Shown one piece after another: positions 1 to 6,113 of a stretch of 17,057 nt of DNA. The first letter of the stretch is position 1; each line of letters starts with the position of its first letter. A program made the position numbers and the translations under genes. The notes under the pieces were generated by a model. The model searched no databases, had not been told where the DNA came from, and saw only the letters and a list, made by a program, of their open reading frames with translations. Source of the DNA: Bacillota bacterium (lineage in GTDB: Bacteria; Bacillota; Negativicutes; Sporomusales; Sporomusaceae); the NCBI GenBank assembly GCA_023388195.1, contig JAEWGR010000093.1, forward strand, positions 1 to 17,057, written 5' to 3'.

Positions 1-240
1 CCGGTACTCAGCAAACTGCCCGGCCCGCAGCTGCTCATGTATTCGCTGATCGCTATCATAACATCTGGCTGCAGTCTCAGGAAAAACACGGTGAAACTTC
101 TGGCATATATCCTGCCAGCCGCTGGCAATTAAAACAGCAGAATGATTATCTAAAATCGCAGAAGGTATTCCGGTTGCAGCATACATAGAATCAAGCAATT
201 GCTGCAATTGCGCTATATCCACTAACTCGGGGAACTCCAT
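1..240 (-). CDS. PocR-domain sensor protein, 5' end only (runs off the window)
   Basis: Reading the minus strand from the ATG at 240 gives 80 open codons up to the window edge, so only the N-terminus is present. The peptide begins MEFPELVDIAQLQQLLDSMY and continues with ATGIPSAILD, then GWQDICQKFHRVFPETAARC. This is the pattern of the PocR sensory domain (a PAS-like ligand-binding fold; in PocR it is linked to sensing small diols): a leading helix 'LQ.LLDS.Y.ATGIP', then 'GWQDIC.KFHR..PETA.RC'. A purine-rich stretch (AGAGAGGAAAA) lies about 11 nt upstream as a mediocre ribosome site, and a good sigma-A-like promoter lies at 291-320. What follows the PocR domain (histidine kinase, GGDEF or AraC output) is outside the window and cannot be told. 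It is divergent from the GGDEF-EAL gene. The domain call is confident; the overall function is not known. Confidence 0.85.
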   Translation of the reverse strand, partial: MEFPELVDIAQLQQLLDSMYAATGIPSAILDNHSAVLIASGWQDICQKFHRVFPETAARCYDSDQRIHEQLRAGQFAEYR

Positions 241-290
241 AGCCTGATTTTCCTCTCTCTTTCATAACCGCTTTTCTTCATCTTAACATT

Positions 291-320
291 ATTATAGATT
301 ATGCAATCCTTTTCTTGCAA
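291..320 (-). promoter_or_regulatory. Sigma-A-type promoter for the PocR-domain gene
   Basis: On the minus strand there is a perfect -10 box TATAAT (plus-strand 291-296) and a TTGCAA -35-like box (315-320) separated by 18 bp. The start codon of the PocR gene is 50 bp downstream. Only the -10 is a consensus match; the -35 matches 4 of 6 positions. Expression start is inferred, not shown. Confidence 0.55.
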
Positions 321-487
321 ACTATATTCGCAACATTTCCTTAGTATGCCCAATAGAAAAAGTCAACTTCCACCAGAGTCAATTATTTTGTGCGAAAGGA
401 TTTTGTCGCAATTTATCGAATAATTCTACAGCATAATTTAACTGCACTTATTATAGTTTCTCCCAAAATTAAATAAAACAGGAGTAG

Positions 488-2245
488 ATGATGATTACTT
501 CAGAAAGCTGCGATCCACCAGAAGAAAACAGGTTAACAGACTGCGAACGTTATTGCAGTCTGTTAACCGAAAATGCGTTAGATATTATTACAATCCTTGA
601 ACCAGACGGTATAATCAAATACCAGAGCCCCTCCATAACCGGCATCCTGGGTTATCAGCAAGATGAATTAGCCGGGCTCAATGCCTTTGACTTTATATAT
701 CCGGAAGAGCTGTTGATTGTTAAATCAACAATTGAGCAAATCATGACCCTTGGCCGGCCCCAACAGATTGAATTTCGGTTCCGGCATAAAAACGGCTCCT
801 GGATTTATTTAGAGTCTATCGGCAATCGGAAGAAGTATTGCCAGACAGCTACAGAGCTGATCGTTACTTCCCGCGATATCAGCCAACGCAAACTGCTGGA
901 AGAACAGCTGCAGTTCCGGACTTTTTACGACACCCTCACAGGGCTGCCAAACCGAACTCTACTTGTGGAACATATTAAAAACTCCTTTGGGCATGTACAT
1001 CGTAATTCCCGTTATTTATTTGCCATACTCATGATTGGACTGGACCGGTTCAAGAATATTAATGACAGCCTGGGTTACGCCACAGGAGATAATATCCTGC
1101 AATTAATTGCTCAGCGAATTAATAACTGTACCCGCACAGGCGATATGGTCTCAAGGCTGGGTGAGGATAAATTCGCCCTATTGCTGGATGATATCAGTGA
1201 CGGCTATGATGCCATTAAGATCGCCAACCGGATACGGGAAGCCTTACGGCTGGCCTTTAAAGTCAATGCGCAGGATGTGTTTATATCGGCAACCATAGGT
1301 ATCGCCCTGGCAACACCGGACTATCATACAGCCGAGGATCTGTTACGGGATGCCGAAATGGCCATGCATGCGGCCAAGCAATCCCACCGGGGTGGTTTTG
1401 AATTTTTCCGTTCCGAAATGCTAGAGACAGCACTGCAGCGGGTTAAACTGGAAACAGACCTTTGCCGGGCGATCAGGCATGACCAGTTTATTTTGCATTA
1501 CCTGCCGATACTCTCCCTTGAAAACGGCAAAATTGTTGGTTTAGAGGCTCTTGTACGCTGGCAGCATCCCACGCGCGGCTTGATCTACCCCGACTCTTTT
1601 ATCGCGGTGGCCGAAGAAGCCAACCTAATCTCCCTTCTGGGTGAATGGGTATTAAGAACCGCCTGTTCCCAGCTAAAAGAATGGCACCGGCAGGGGTTTG
1701 ACGATCTTAGAATTGCCGTAAACTTTTCCGCCCAGCAATTTCAGAAACAAGACATCTGCCATCTTATTAAGAATGTTCTCTTAGACCATCAACTAAGCCC
1801 GGAGTTCCTGGAAATGGAAATTACCGAAAGCATTGCCATGTCTAATAGCCTGCAAACCCATAAAGATTTAACGAACCTCCGTAATCTAGGCATCAAAATC
1901 TCTATTGATGATTTTGGAACAGGCTATTCTTCCCTTAGTTATTTAAAACGCCTGCCATCTCATGTACTAAAAATTGACCGCTCTTTTGTACAGGAGATAA
2001 TGACAAACCCGGACGACAAAATCATCGTTAATACGGTAGTCGTAATGGCCCACAGCCTTGGCCTCAAAGTGCTGGCCGAAGGTGTGGAAACTGCCGAGCA
2101 GCTGCTGTTATTAAAATCGCTTGGTTGTAATGAGATGCAGGGCTTCTGGTTTAGTCCCCCCAAACCGGCCGCTGATATTACCAGCCTGCTCACTGACGCC
2201 CAGCCGTTGAATTTTGACAATATTCTCAAAACATCCACGCCATAA
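488..2245 (+). CDS. PAS-GGDEF-EAL protein, predicted c-di-GMP phosphodiesterase
   Basis: A 585-residue cytoplasmic protein with no membrane segment. Domains in order: PAS (about 20-140), GGDEF (about 145-305) and EAL (about 320-570). The EAL domain carries the expected catalytic and metal residues: EALVRW (E353), N412 in NFSAQQF, E444 in EMEITES, IDDFGTGYSS (D474, D475), K495, E531 in LAEGVE and Q551. It should therefore hydrolyse c-di-GMP to pGpG. The GGDEF motif is degenerate: RLGEDKF at 223-229 has GEDKF where GGDEF is expected, so cyclase activity is unlikely and the domain may be a GTP-binding regulator. The usual Gln of the EAL 'YQP' motif is Leu (HYLP, 337-340). The PAS domain probably supplies the sensory input; its cofactor is unknown. 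GGAG at 481-484 lies 3 nt from the first ATG and 6 nt from the second (491), so 491 may be the true start. The gene is divergent from the PocR gene and ends at a strong terminator. Confidence 0.93.
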   Translation: MMITSESCDPPEENRLTDCERYCSLLTENALDIITILEPDGIIKYQSPSITGILGYQQDELAGLNAFDFIYPEELLIVKSTIEQIMTLGRPQQIEFRFRHKNGSWIYLESIGNRKKYCQTATELIVTSRDISQRKLLEEQLQFRTFYDTLTGLPNRTLLVEHIKNSFGHVHRNSRYLFAILMIGLDRFKNINDSLGYATGDNILQLIAQRINNCTRTGDMVSRLGEDKFALLLDDISDGYDAIKIANRIREALRLAFKVNAQDVFISATIGIALATPDYHTAEDLLRDAEMAMHAAKQSHRGGFEFFRSEMLETALQRVKLETDLCRAIRHDQFILHYLPILSLENGKIVGLEALVRWQHPTRGLIYPDSFIAVAEEANLISLLGEWVLRTACSQLKEWHRQGFDDLRIAVNFSAQQFQKQDICHLIKNVLLDHQLSPEFLEMEITESIAMSNSLQTHKDLTNLRNLGIKISIDDFGTGYSSLSYLKRLPSHVLKIDRSFVQEIMTNPDDKIIVNTVVVMAHSLGLKVLAEGVETAEQLLLLKSLGCNEMQGFWFSPPKPAADITSLLTDAQPLNFDNILKTSTP

Positions 2246-2252
2246 TCTAAAC

Positions 2253-2311
2253 AAAAATCCGTTTCACTGCCTCAATGCTATTGCACCTCAACACAGTAAA
2301 ACGGATTTTTT
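2253..2311 (+). terminator. Strong intrinsic terminator, probably bidirectional
   Basis: A 12-bp perfect stem (AAAAATCCGTTT at 2253-2264 with its complement at 2299-2310) is extended, after one mismatch, by a 4-bp ACTG/CAGT stem, with a 24-nt loop. It is followed by T residues on the plus strand and, read from the other side, by TTTTTGTTT. It lies 7 nt after the GGDEF-EAL stop codon. It can also end minus-strand transcription coming from lrgAB and the small ORF at 2317-2406. Confidence 0.85.
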
Positions 2312-2316
2312 GTGTA

Positions 2317-2406
2317 TCAACCTTCCTCCCGGGCTTTCATCTTTGCAATAATACTAAGTACATAAATAATTACGAATAAGTTAAGCAAACATAAAATCCA
2401 CATCAT
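2317..2406 (-). CDS. Putative 29-residue single-pass membrane peptide
   Basis: A short open frame starts with tandem ATG codons (2404-2406 and 2401-2403) and ends in TGA at 2317-2319. The peptide starts MMWILCLLNLFVIIYVLSII and ends AKMKAREEG: one hydrophobic helix of about 19 residues followed by a short charged tail, a typical small-membrane-protein layout. GGAG sits 4 nt before the first ATG and 7 nt before the second, good ribosome-site spacing. It is 78 nt downstream of lrgB on the same strand and directly before the shared terminator, so it could be the last gene of the lrgAB transcript. I do not recognise a family. The evidence is the ribosome site, the helix-plus-tail composition and its position. 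A chance ORF is possible because the region is AT-rich. Confidence 0.5.
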   Translation of the reverse strand: MMWILCLLNLFVIIYVLSIIAKMKAREEG

Positions 2407-2484
2407 AAGTCTCCATCACTCCGTTATATTTCACTTCTATCTCATAGTATATATCATCATCGTCAAATATTTTGATGCTTTTTG

Positions 2485-3183
2485 TCAGCTATGCCACAAT
2501 ATGGAAATTAATATTGGAAACAAGGCCGAAGTAATCACGGCTGACAAGGTCATCCCAATTCCAGCCATCATCCCCTGCTGCTCACCCTCCATCAGCGCCG
2601 TTGCCGTCCCTTGGCCGTGGGCAGTCGTCCCCATAGCCAGGCCACGTATCATTGGATTGGTAATCCGGAGCAGGGTTAACAGCGTTGGCCCGGCGATGGC
2701 TCCTAACGCGCCGGTCACAACAACAAAGGCAATTGCCATGTCCGGGTCGCCGCCATTAACCTCTGCCACCTGGGCAGCGATTGGAGCGGTGACTGACTTG
2801 GAGCCAATCGAAACAACAATATCTTTTGGCATCCCCAGCATCCGGGTAATGCCCATTGCTGTCAGCGAAGTTAACAACGAAGCCAGGCAAACCCCCACAA
2901 TTACTGTTACAAGATTTTTCTTTACAATAGCGCGGTTGTTATATAACGGCACGGCCAACGCAACCGTGGCCGGCCCCAGCAGCATTGTCATAATCTCCTT
3001 CCCCGGCTGGTAAGCGGTATAGGGCAAATGCAGTGTCAGCAAAACGCCCACAATTAAAGCCGAGCTGATAATAACTACATTCAGCAAGGGGTTATGGTAG
3101 CGTATAAACAGGAAACGGCTGAACAGATAGGCCGCAAAAGTCAGTATGATCAGTAACAACGTAGTGACATAGTCCATCTTCAT
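2485..3183 (-). CDS. lrgB: LrgB/CidB-family membrane protein
   Basis: A 232-residue, very hydrophobic protein with roughly six to seven membrane segments, of the usual length for LrgB. Recognisable family patterns are LLGPATVALAVPLY (about 68-81), IVVSIGSKSVTAPIA (about 121-135) and GLAMGTTAHGQGTATA (about 181-196). LrgB pairs with LrgA in a holin/antiholin-like or transport system at the cytoplasmic membrane, linked in Staphylococcus and Bacillus to murein hydrolase control and to pyruvate or overflow-metabolite uptake. The start overlaps the lrgA stop by ATGA, showing translational coupling. The first ATG (3183) is only one or two nt from the GGGGGAG ribosome site, whereas the third codon (ATG at 3177) is 7 nt away and may be the real start. 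The divergent LysR gene is the likely regulator. The family call is firm; the substrate is not known here. Confidence 0.93.
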   Translation of the reverse strand: MKMDYVTTLLLIILTFAAYLFSRFLFIRYHNPLLNVVIISSALIVGVLLTLHLPYTAYQPGKEIMTMLLGPATVALAVPLYNNRAIVKKNLVTVIVGVCLASLLTSLTAMGITRMLGMPKDIVVSIGSKSVTAPIAAQVAEVNGGDPDMAIAFVVVTGALGAIAGPTLLTLLRITNPMIRGLAMGTTAHGQGTATALMEGEQQGMMAGIGMTLSAVITSALFPILISILWHS

Positions 3184-3539
3184 TCTCCCCCTTTCTCTCT
3201 GGGCCCGGTTATTCTAAAAACCAGGAATGCGATCAACAAACTCACTGCCATTGAGCCAAACAACCCGATTCCATTTACATAAAAGAAATCCCAGTAGTTC
3301 ATCAGGCCTACAGTAATCGGTATAAAAAAGAACGCCATATGTTTAAGTAAAAAACCGGTGACCATTTGCAATTGCGATACCTTGACAATGCCCAGGCTCA
3401 ATAAAGCAAATAAAATGGCTATTCCTAAAACACTGCCAGGCAGCGGCAGATGAAACCATTGAACAATATGATCCCCCGTAAATGAAATCAGTGACAGTAC
3501 GCACAATTGCCAGGTTATCGCTTTTAATTTTACTGCCAT
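3180..3539 (-). CDS. lrgA: LrgA/CidA-family membrane protein
   Basis: A small hydrophobic protein of 119 residues with four predicted membrane helices, the size and shape of LrgA/CidA. Family patterns visible include FHLPLPGSVLGIAILFALL, then KHMAFFFIPITVGLM in the second half, and a charged C-terminal tail GPREKGGE. LrgA/CidA proteins are holin-like and act with LrgB/CidB. I chose the ATG at 3539 because GAGGTG lies 8 nt upstream. An in-frame GTG at 3548 would add three residues but would sit against the ribosome site. It overlaps lrgB by 4 bp and is the first gene of that transcript. The promoter region between it and the divergent LysR gene carries repeated half-sites. Confidence 0.9.
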   Translation of the reverse strand: MAVKLKAITWQLCVLSLISFTGDHIVQWFHLPLPGSVLGIAILFALLSLGIVKVSQLQMVTGFLLKHMAFFFIPITVGLMNYWDFFYVNGIGLFGSMAVSLLIAFLVFRITGPREKGGE

Positions 3540-3606
3540 CTTGTTCACACCTCTCTTGCCCTGTAACTAAGAATAACTTTCCGCCTGGATAAAGTAGTTG
3601 AATATT

Positions 3607-3635
3607 ATTTTACCTACAGACAAACTATAAGTAAA
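3607..3635 (-). promoter_or_regulatory. Probable lrgAB promoter
   Basis: On the minus strand TTTACT (plus 3630-3635) and TAAAAT (plus 3607-3612) are separated by exactly 17 bp; the -10 matches 5 of 6 and the -35 4 of 6 consensus positions. The -35 lies inside the 3623-3645 dyad, so a LysR-type protein bound there could directly affect polymerase. Confidence 0.45.
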
Positions 3636-3675
3636 ATATATAGTTTAGATATTGAGTATAACTAAAATAGATAGT
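3623..3675. promoter_or_regulatory. Repeated half-site array, likely operator for the LysR regulator
   Basis: AACTATA (3623-3629) and TATAGTT (3639-3645) form a perfect 7-bp inverted repeat around a 9-bp spacer. It contains the symmetric T-N11-A layout of LysR-type sites (T at 3628, A at 3640). The right arm can also pair with AACTA at 3660-3664, and a further ACTA/TAGT pair lies at 3661-3664 and 3672-3675. Several related half-sites thus tile the lysR-lrgA gap, as expected for LysR tetramers with a recognition and an activation site. Low complexity (very AT-rich) weakens the case. Confidence 0.5.
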
Positions 3676-3697
3676 ACACTGGGACCAGGGGGAAGCT

Positions 3698-4582
3698 ATG
3701 GATATTCACCATCTGAAATACTTTATTGAAGTTGCCCGGCAAAAAAATTTTAGCAAAGCCGCCAGTATAAACCATATATCACAATCGGCAATCAGCAAAA
3801 TGGTTAAAGACCTGGAACGTGAGCTCGGGGTCGCTTTGCTTAACCGCAACTCCAAATCGGTGCAATTAACAGATGCGGGTATGATCTTCTTTGAAAAAGC
3901 ACAGAACGTAGTCTCCTTGTTTGATAACCTGACCAGTGAGTTTGCCAGCGAATTTAAACTGGAAAAAGGTAAAATAGTGATCGGCTTGCCCCCGATCACA
4001 GAAGCAACTGTCTTTGCCCAGTTGCTGGGTGAATTTCGCAATAAGTATCCCAAAATAGATATTGAATTATTTGAATATGGTTCAAAAAAAATTGAACTGG
4101 CTATCCAGAAAGGTACCCTGGACTTTGGCATTATTTGCAGCGTACCCGATGTTACCGTGCATGAATTTTTTTCGCTTACCAATGACCCGCTCAATGTCAT
4201 TATTAACAATAAGCATCCGCTAAGCGACAATAAAGAGCTGGACCTGCTCGCTCTTGCCGGTGAATCGTTTGTCATTTACCGCGACGACTTCAGCCTCCAT
4301 GACGAAATTATCAGCGACTGCAAAACAGCCGGCTTTCAGCCCCGGATTATATTTGAAACCTCCCAGCGTGATCTTATGGTGCAAACCGTGGCAGCAAATC
4401 TGGGAATTGCCTTTTTGGCCAGCAAATTATGTTCCGAACTGGATGCGAAAGTGATTACAGCTATTCCCCTGGTCCGTCCGCAAATTTGGCATCGACTTTC
4501 TGTCATCTGGAAAAAGGGGCGCCATTTATCCCATGCAGCCCAATTATGGTTAAGCTTCGCCAAAAAACATCTCCTGCAGTAA
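3698..4582 (+). CDS. LysR-family transcriptional regulator (CidR-like by position)
   Basis: A 294-residue protein, normal LysR length. An N-terminal winged helix-turn-helix (about 1-60) begins MDIHHLKYFIEVARQKNFSK and includes the recognition region SQSAISKMVKDLERELGVAL and the 'LTDAG' wing. The remainder (about 90-290) is the periplasmic-binding-protein-like effector domain, with GKIVIGLPP at its start and IIFETSQRDLMVQTVAANLG near the centre. The start is supported by GGGGGA 4 nt before the ATG. It is divergent from lrgAB with about 150 bp between, the layout of CidR and the cidABC genes, which CidR activates in response to acetate-type overflow metabolites. The role here is inferred from that arrangement; the effector is unknown. 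A bidirectional terminator follows. Confidence 0.92.
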   Translation: MDIHHLKYFIEVARQKNFSKAASINHISQSAISKMVKDLERELGVALLNRNSKSVQLTDAGMIFFEKAQNVVSLFDNLTSEFASEFKLEKGKIVIGLPPITEATVFAQLLGEFRNKYPKIDIELFEYGSKKIELAIQKGTLDFGIICSVPDVTVHEFFSLTNDPLNVIINNKHPLSDNKELDLLALAGESFVIYRDDFSLHDEIISDCKTAGFQPRIIFETSQRDLMVQTVAANLGIAFLASKLCSELDAKVITAIPLVRPQIWHRLSVIWKKGRHLSHAAQLWLSFAKKHLLQ

Positions 4583-4596
4583 GCAGGGTCGAAATG

Positions 4597-4624
4597 AAAA
4601 AACAGCCCGCTAAAGGGCTGTTTT
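4597..4624. terminator. Bidirectional intrinsic terminator between convergent genes
   Basis: An 8-bp perfect stem AACAGCCC (4601-4608) with GGGCTGTT (4615-4622) has a 6-nt loop. TTTT follows on the plus strand and six T follow on the minus strand, so it serves both the LysR gene (+) and the SGNH hydrolase gene (-). The stop codon of the hydrolase gene (4610-4612) lies in the loop, so its coding sequence runs into the hairpin. Confidence 0.85.
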
Positions 4625-5962
4625 GCATTTATTAATATCTTCGCCAAAAGTTGCGCTCAGCCATTGGCCAACGGCCTGACCGATGAGGGCTTTCCCCCTG
4701 CTGTCAGGATGTAAGCCGTCAGTTGCATAATCGGCAGGCATAATCCCTTCAGGGGTTGTGAACAGGGGCGCAATATCCACATAATAAGCTTGATCCCTGA
4801 CCCATTCGTTCACCTTATGCCACTCTTCGTGCCAGTTGTCACTGGTATCCTCGTTAAAAGCCCGTTTTATCAGGGCTGGGTTAACCGGCGTGAGTGTCAG
4901 GAACACAGGCGTAATTTTATTCTCCCGGCACTGTTCCCCAATTTGACTCAGGTTGCTGATCACTTCTGACGCTGGCGTTCCAGCGCGAATATCATTAATC
5001 CCGCCCATAACCACAAGTATTTTGGGCCGGAAAGGCAATACCTCTTCGCTAAACCGGGCCAAAATAGTACTGGCCGTATCCCCGCTCCGACCTAGATTTT
5101 TTACCGGCAGACCAACATAACTTGTCCAGTCATAAACAGGGTCACTGGGCGGATTGGAAATCGCACCGCCGCCATGGGTAACACTGTCCCCCAGGGCAGC
5201 CACATTGTTCCCCTCCCGTTGTACGGTAAAGGGCTGGGCCTCCGACCACGTTCCTACAGCTTGCCCTTTGGCGTCCAAAGCTATGACGCGCCACCAATAG
5301 TCGCCTGCCGTTGTAAACGCGTCCGTATCATAATAATCAAAGGACGATGCCCCTTTTATTACATAACTTTTTTTAAGGGCGCCGGACTGGATTTGCCCGG
5401 AAAAAATCTGAACCTCATAGGCCTCAGCCCCCAACACTGGAATCCAGGCATAAACGGGATATAAAGGCAGTCGGGGCAAAGCATTCAGATGTGCTGTAAT
5501 ATAAGGCGCAACCGGATCAATCTCTCCGGCTGCCACTTCCTGCGCAGCGGTAAACCCGGAAATGGGTTCCCTGTCCAGGTTTAAAGCCCGGACTTGCCAC
5601 CAAATTGTTTCGCCTTTAGGAAGGAGGGATAAATCTAATTCAACACCGGGAGTATATATTTCTTTAGGAAAAATAATATCAGTAAGACTGGCCTCGTCAT
5701 TTATTTCGCCCTGTTCATTTCTAAACATAATTTGGTAGGCTACCGCATCCGGGATCGGCTCCCATACCAGACGGATTTTCTTGCCTGTAAGCTCGCCCGG
5801 ATGAGCTTCAGAAGTGCTGGGCTCGGAAATCGCCGACTGCAGAAAAGGGGTCAATAATACCAGACAAACCATGATCCCTATGATTCTAAAGAGAAAAGAA
5901 CCCTTATGCCCACAGCCTGTATGATTGTGACGTAACGGTCGATTACGTTCGGAACGCGTCAT
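4610..5962 (-). CDS. Membrane-anchored SGNH/GDSL hydrolase with two fibronectin-III-like domains
   Basis: About 450 residues from the ATG at 5962. A basic N-terminus is followed by one hydrophobic segment (about 22-45, FLFRIIGIMVCLVLLTPFLQ) acting as an uncleaved anchor or signal peptide. Two beta-rich, FnIII-like repeats follow (about 60-143 and 150-247), each with the 'W..I..A..Y.I' start and 'WWQVRAL' / 'WWRVIAL' strand. The C-terminal SGNH domain has all four blocks: GDSVTHG (Ser about 260), Gly in NLGRSGDTAS, GGINDI (Asn about 323) and DGLHPD (Asp about 415, His about 418). It is therefore a predicted outward-facing esterase or lipase-type hydrolase; the substrate (acyl, acetyl-sugar or other ester) is unknown. 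The start is uncertain: an ATG at 5983 and a TTG at 6007 are in frame upstream. I prefer 5962 because GGCAGG lies 8 nt before it. A Fur box precedes the gene. Confidence 0.88.
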   Translation of the reverse strand: MTRSERNRPLRHNHTGCGHKGSFLFRIIGIMVCLVLLTPFLQSAISEPSTSEAHPGELTGKKIRLVWEPIPDAVAYQIMFRNEQGEINDEASLTDIIFPKEIYTPGVELDLSLLPKGETIWWQVRALNLDREPISGFTAAQEVAAGEIDPVAPYITAHLNALPRLPLYPVYAWIPVLGAEAYEVQIFSGQIQSGALKKSYVIKGASSFDYYDTDAFTTAGDYWWRVIALDAKGQAVGTWSEAQPFTVQREGNNVAALGDSVTHGGGAISNPPSDPVYDWTSYVGLPVKNLGRSGDTASTILARFSEEVLPFRPKILVVMGGINDIRAGTPASEVISNLSQIGEQCRENKITPVFLTLTPVNPALIKRAFNEDTSDNWHEEWHKVNEWVRDQAYYVDIAPLFTTPEGIMPADYATDGLHPDSRGKALIGQAVGQWLSATFGEDINKCKTAL

Positions 5963-6007
5963 TGGAATTACCTGCCTCGCCATGTATTTCGGTATGCCTC
6001 TATACAA

Positions 6008-6044
6008 TACCTAAATTGTGATAATGATTATCACAATTTAGGTA
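6008..6044. promoter_or_regulatory. 37-bp perfect palindrome containing a consensus Fur box
   Basis: Two 18-bp arms are perfectly complementary around a central G at 6026. The core TGATAATGATTATCA (6019-6033) is a 15/15 match to the 7-1-7 Fur box described in Bacillus (TGATAATNATTATCA); the PerR and Zur variants differ at outer positions. It lies about 46 bp upstream of the SGNH hydrolase start and about 70 bp after the chemoreceptor stop. Iron-dependent repression of the hydrolase gene is the simplest reading. No T-run follows it, so it does not look like a terminator. Confidence 0.8.
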
Positions 6045-6051
6045 CATTTTA

Positions 6052-6064
6052 GCAGACCGTCTGC
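6052..6064. repeat. 13-bp palindrome beside the Fur box
   Basis: GCAGAC and GTCTGC flank a single central base. With a second interrupted repeat (CTGTC/GGCAG-type, about 6067-6085) it forms a structured 3' region after the chemoreceptor stop codon. There is no clear T-run, so it is at best a weak terminator; its role is unknown. Confidence 0.35.
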
Positions 6065-6113
6065 CTGCTGTCAAATTTGGCAGTCGGCAACAGGCTGGCG
6101 GATCAGGCTTATG

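Noticed and set aside
2407..2484. A second minus-strand frame before the small membrane ORF encodes an acidic-looking stretch (DDDDIYYEIEVKYNGV, then METYDVDFMFA).
   Set aside because: It has no usable start codon with a ribosome site before the acidic run and overlaps the small ORF. The composition may be chance in AT-rich DNA.
2501..3013. 170-codon plus-strand ORF antisense to lrgB.
   Set aside because: Its codon pattern is explained by the lrgB reading frame on the other strand; LrgB motifs are unambiguous.
6008..6044. Reading the palindrome as a transcription terminator for the chemoreceptor gene.
   Set aside because: No T-run follows on either strand, and the core is an exact Fur-box match.
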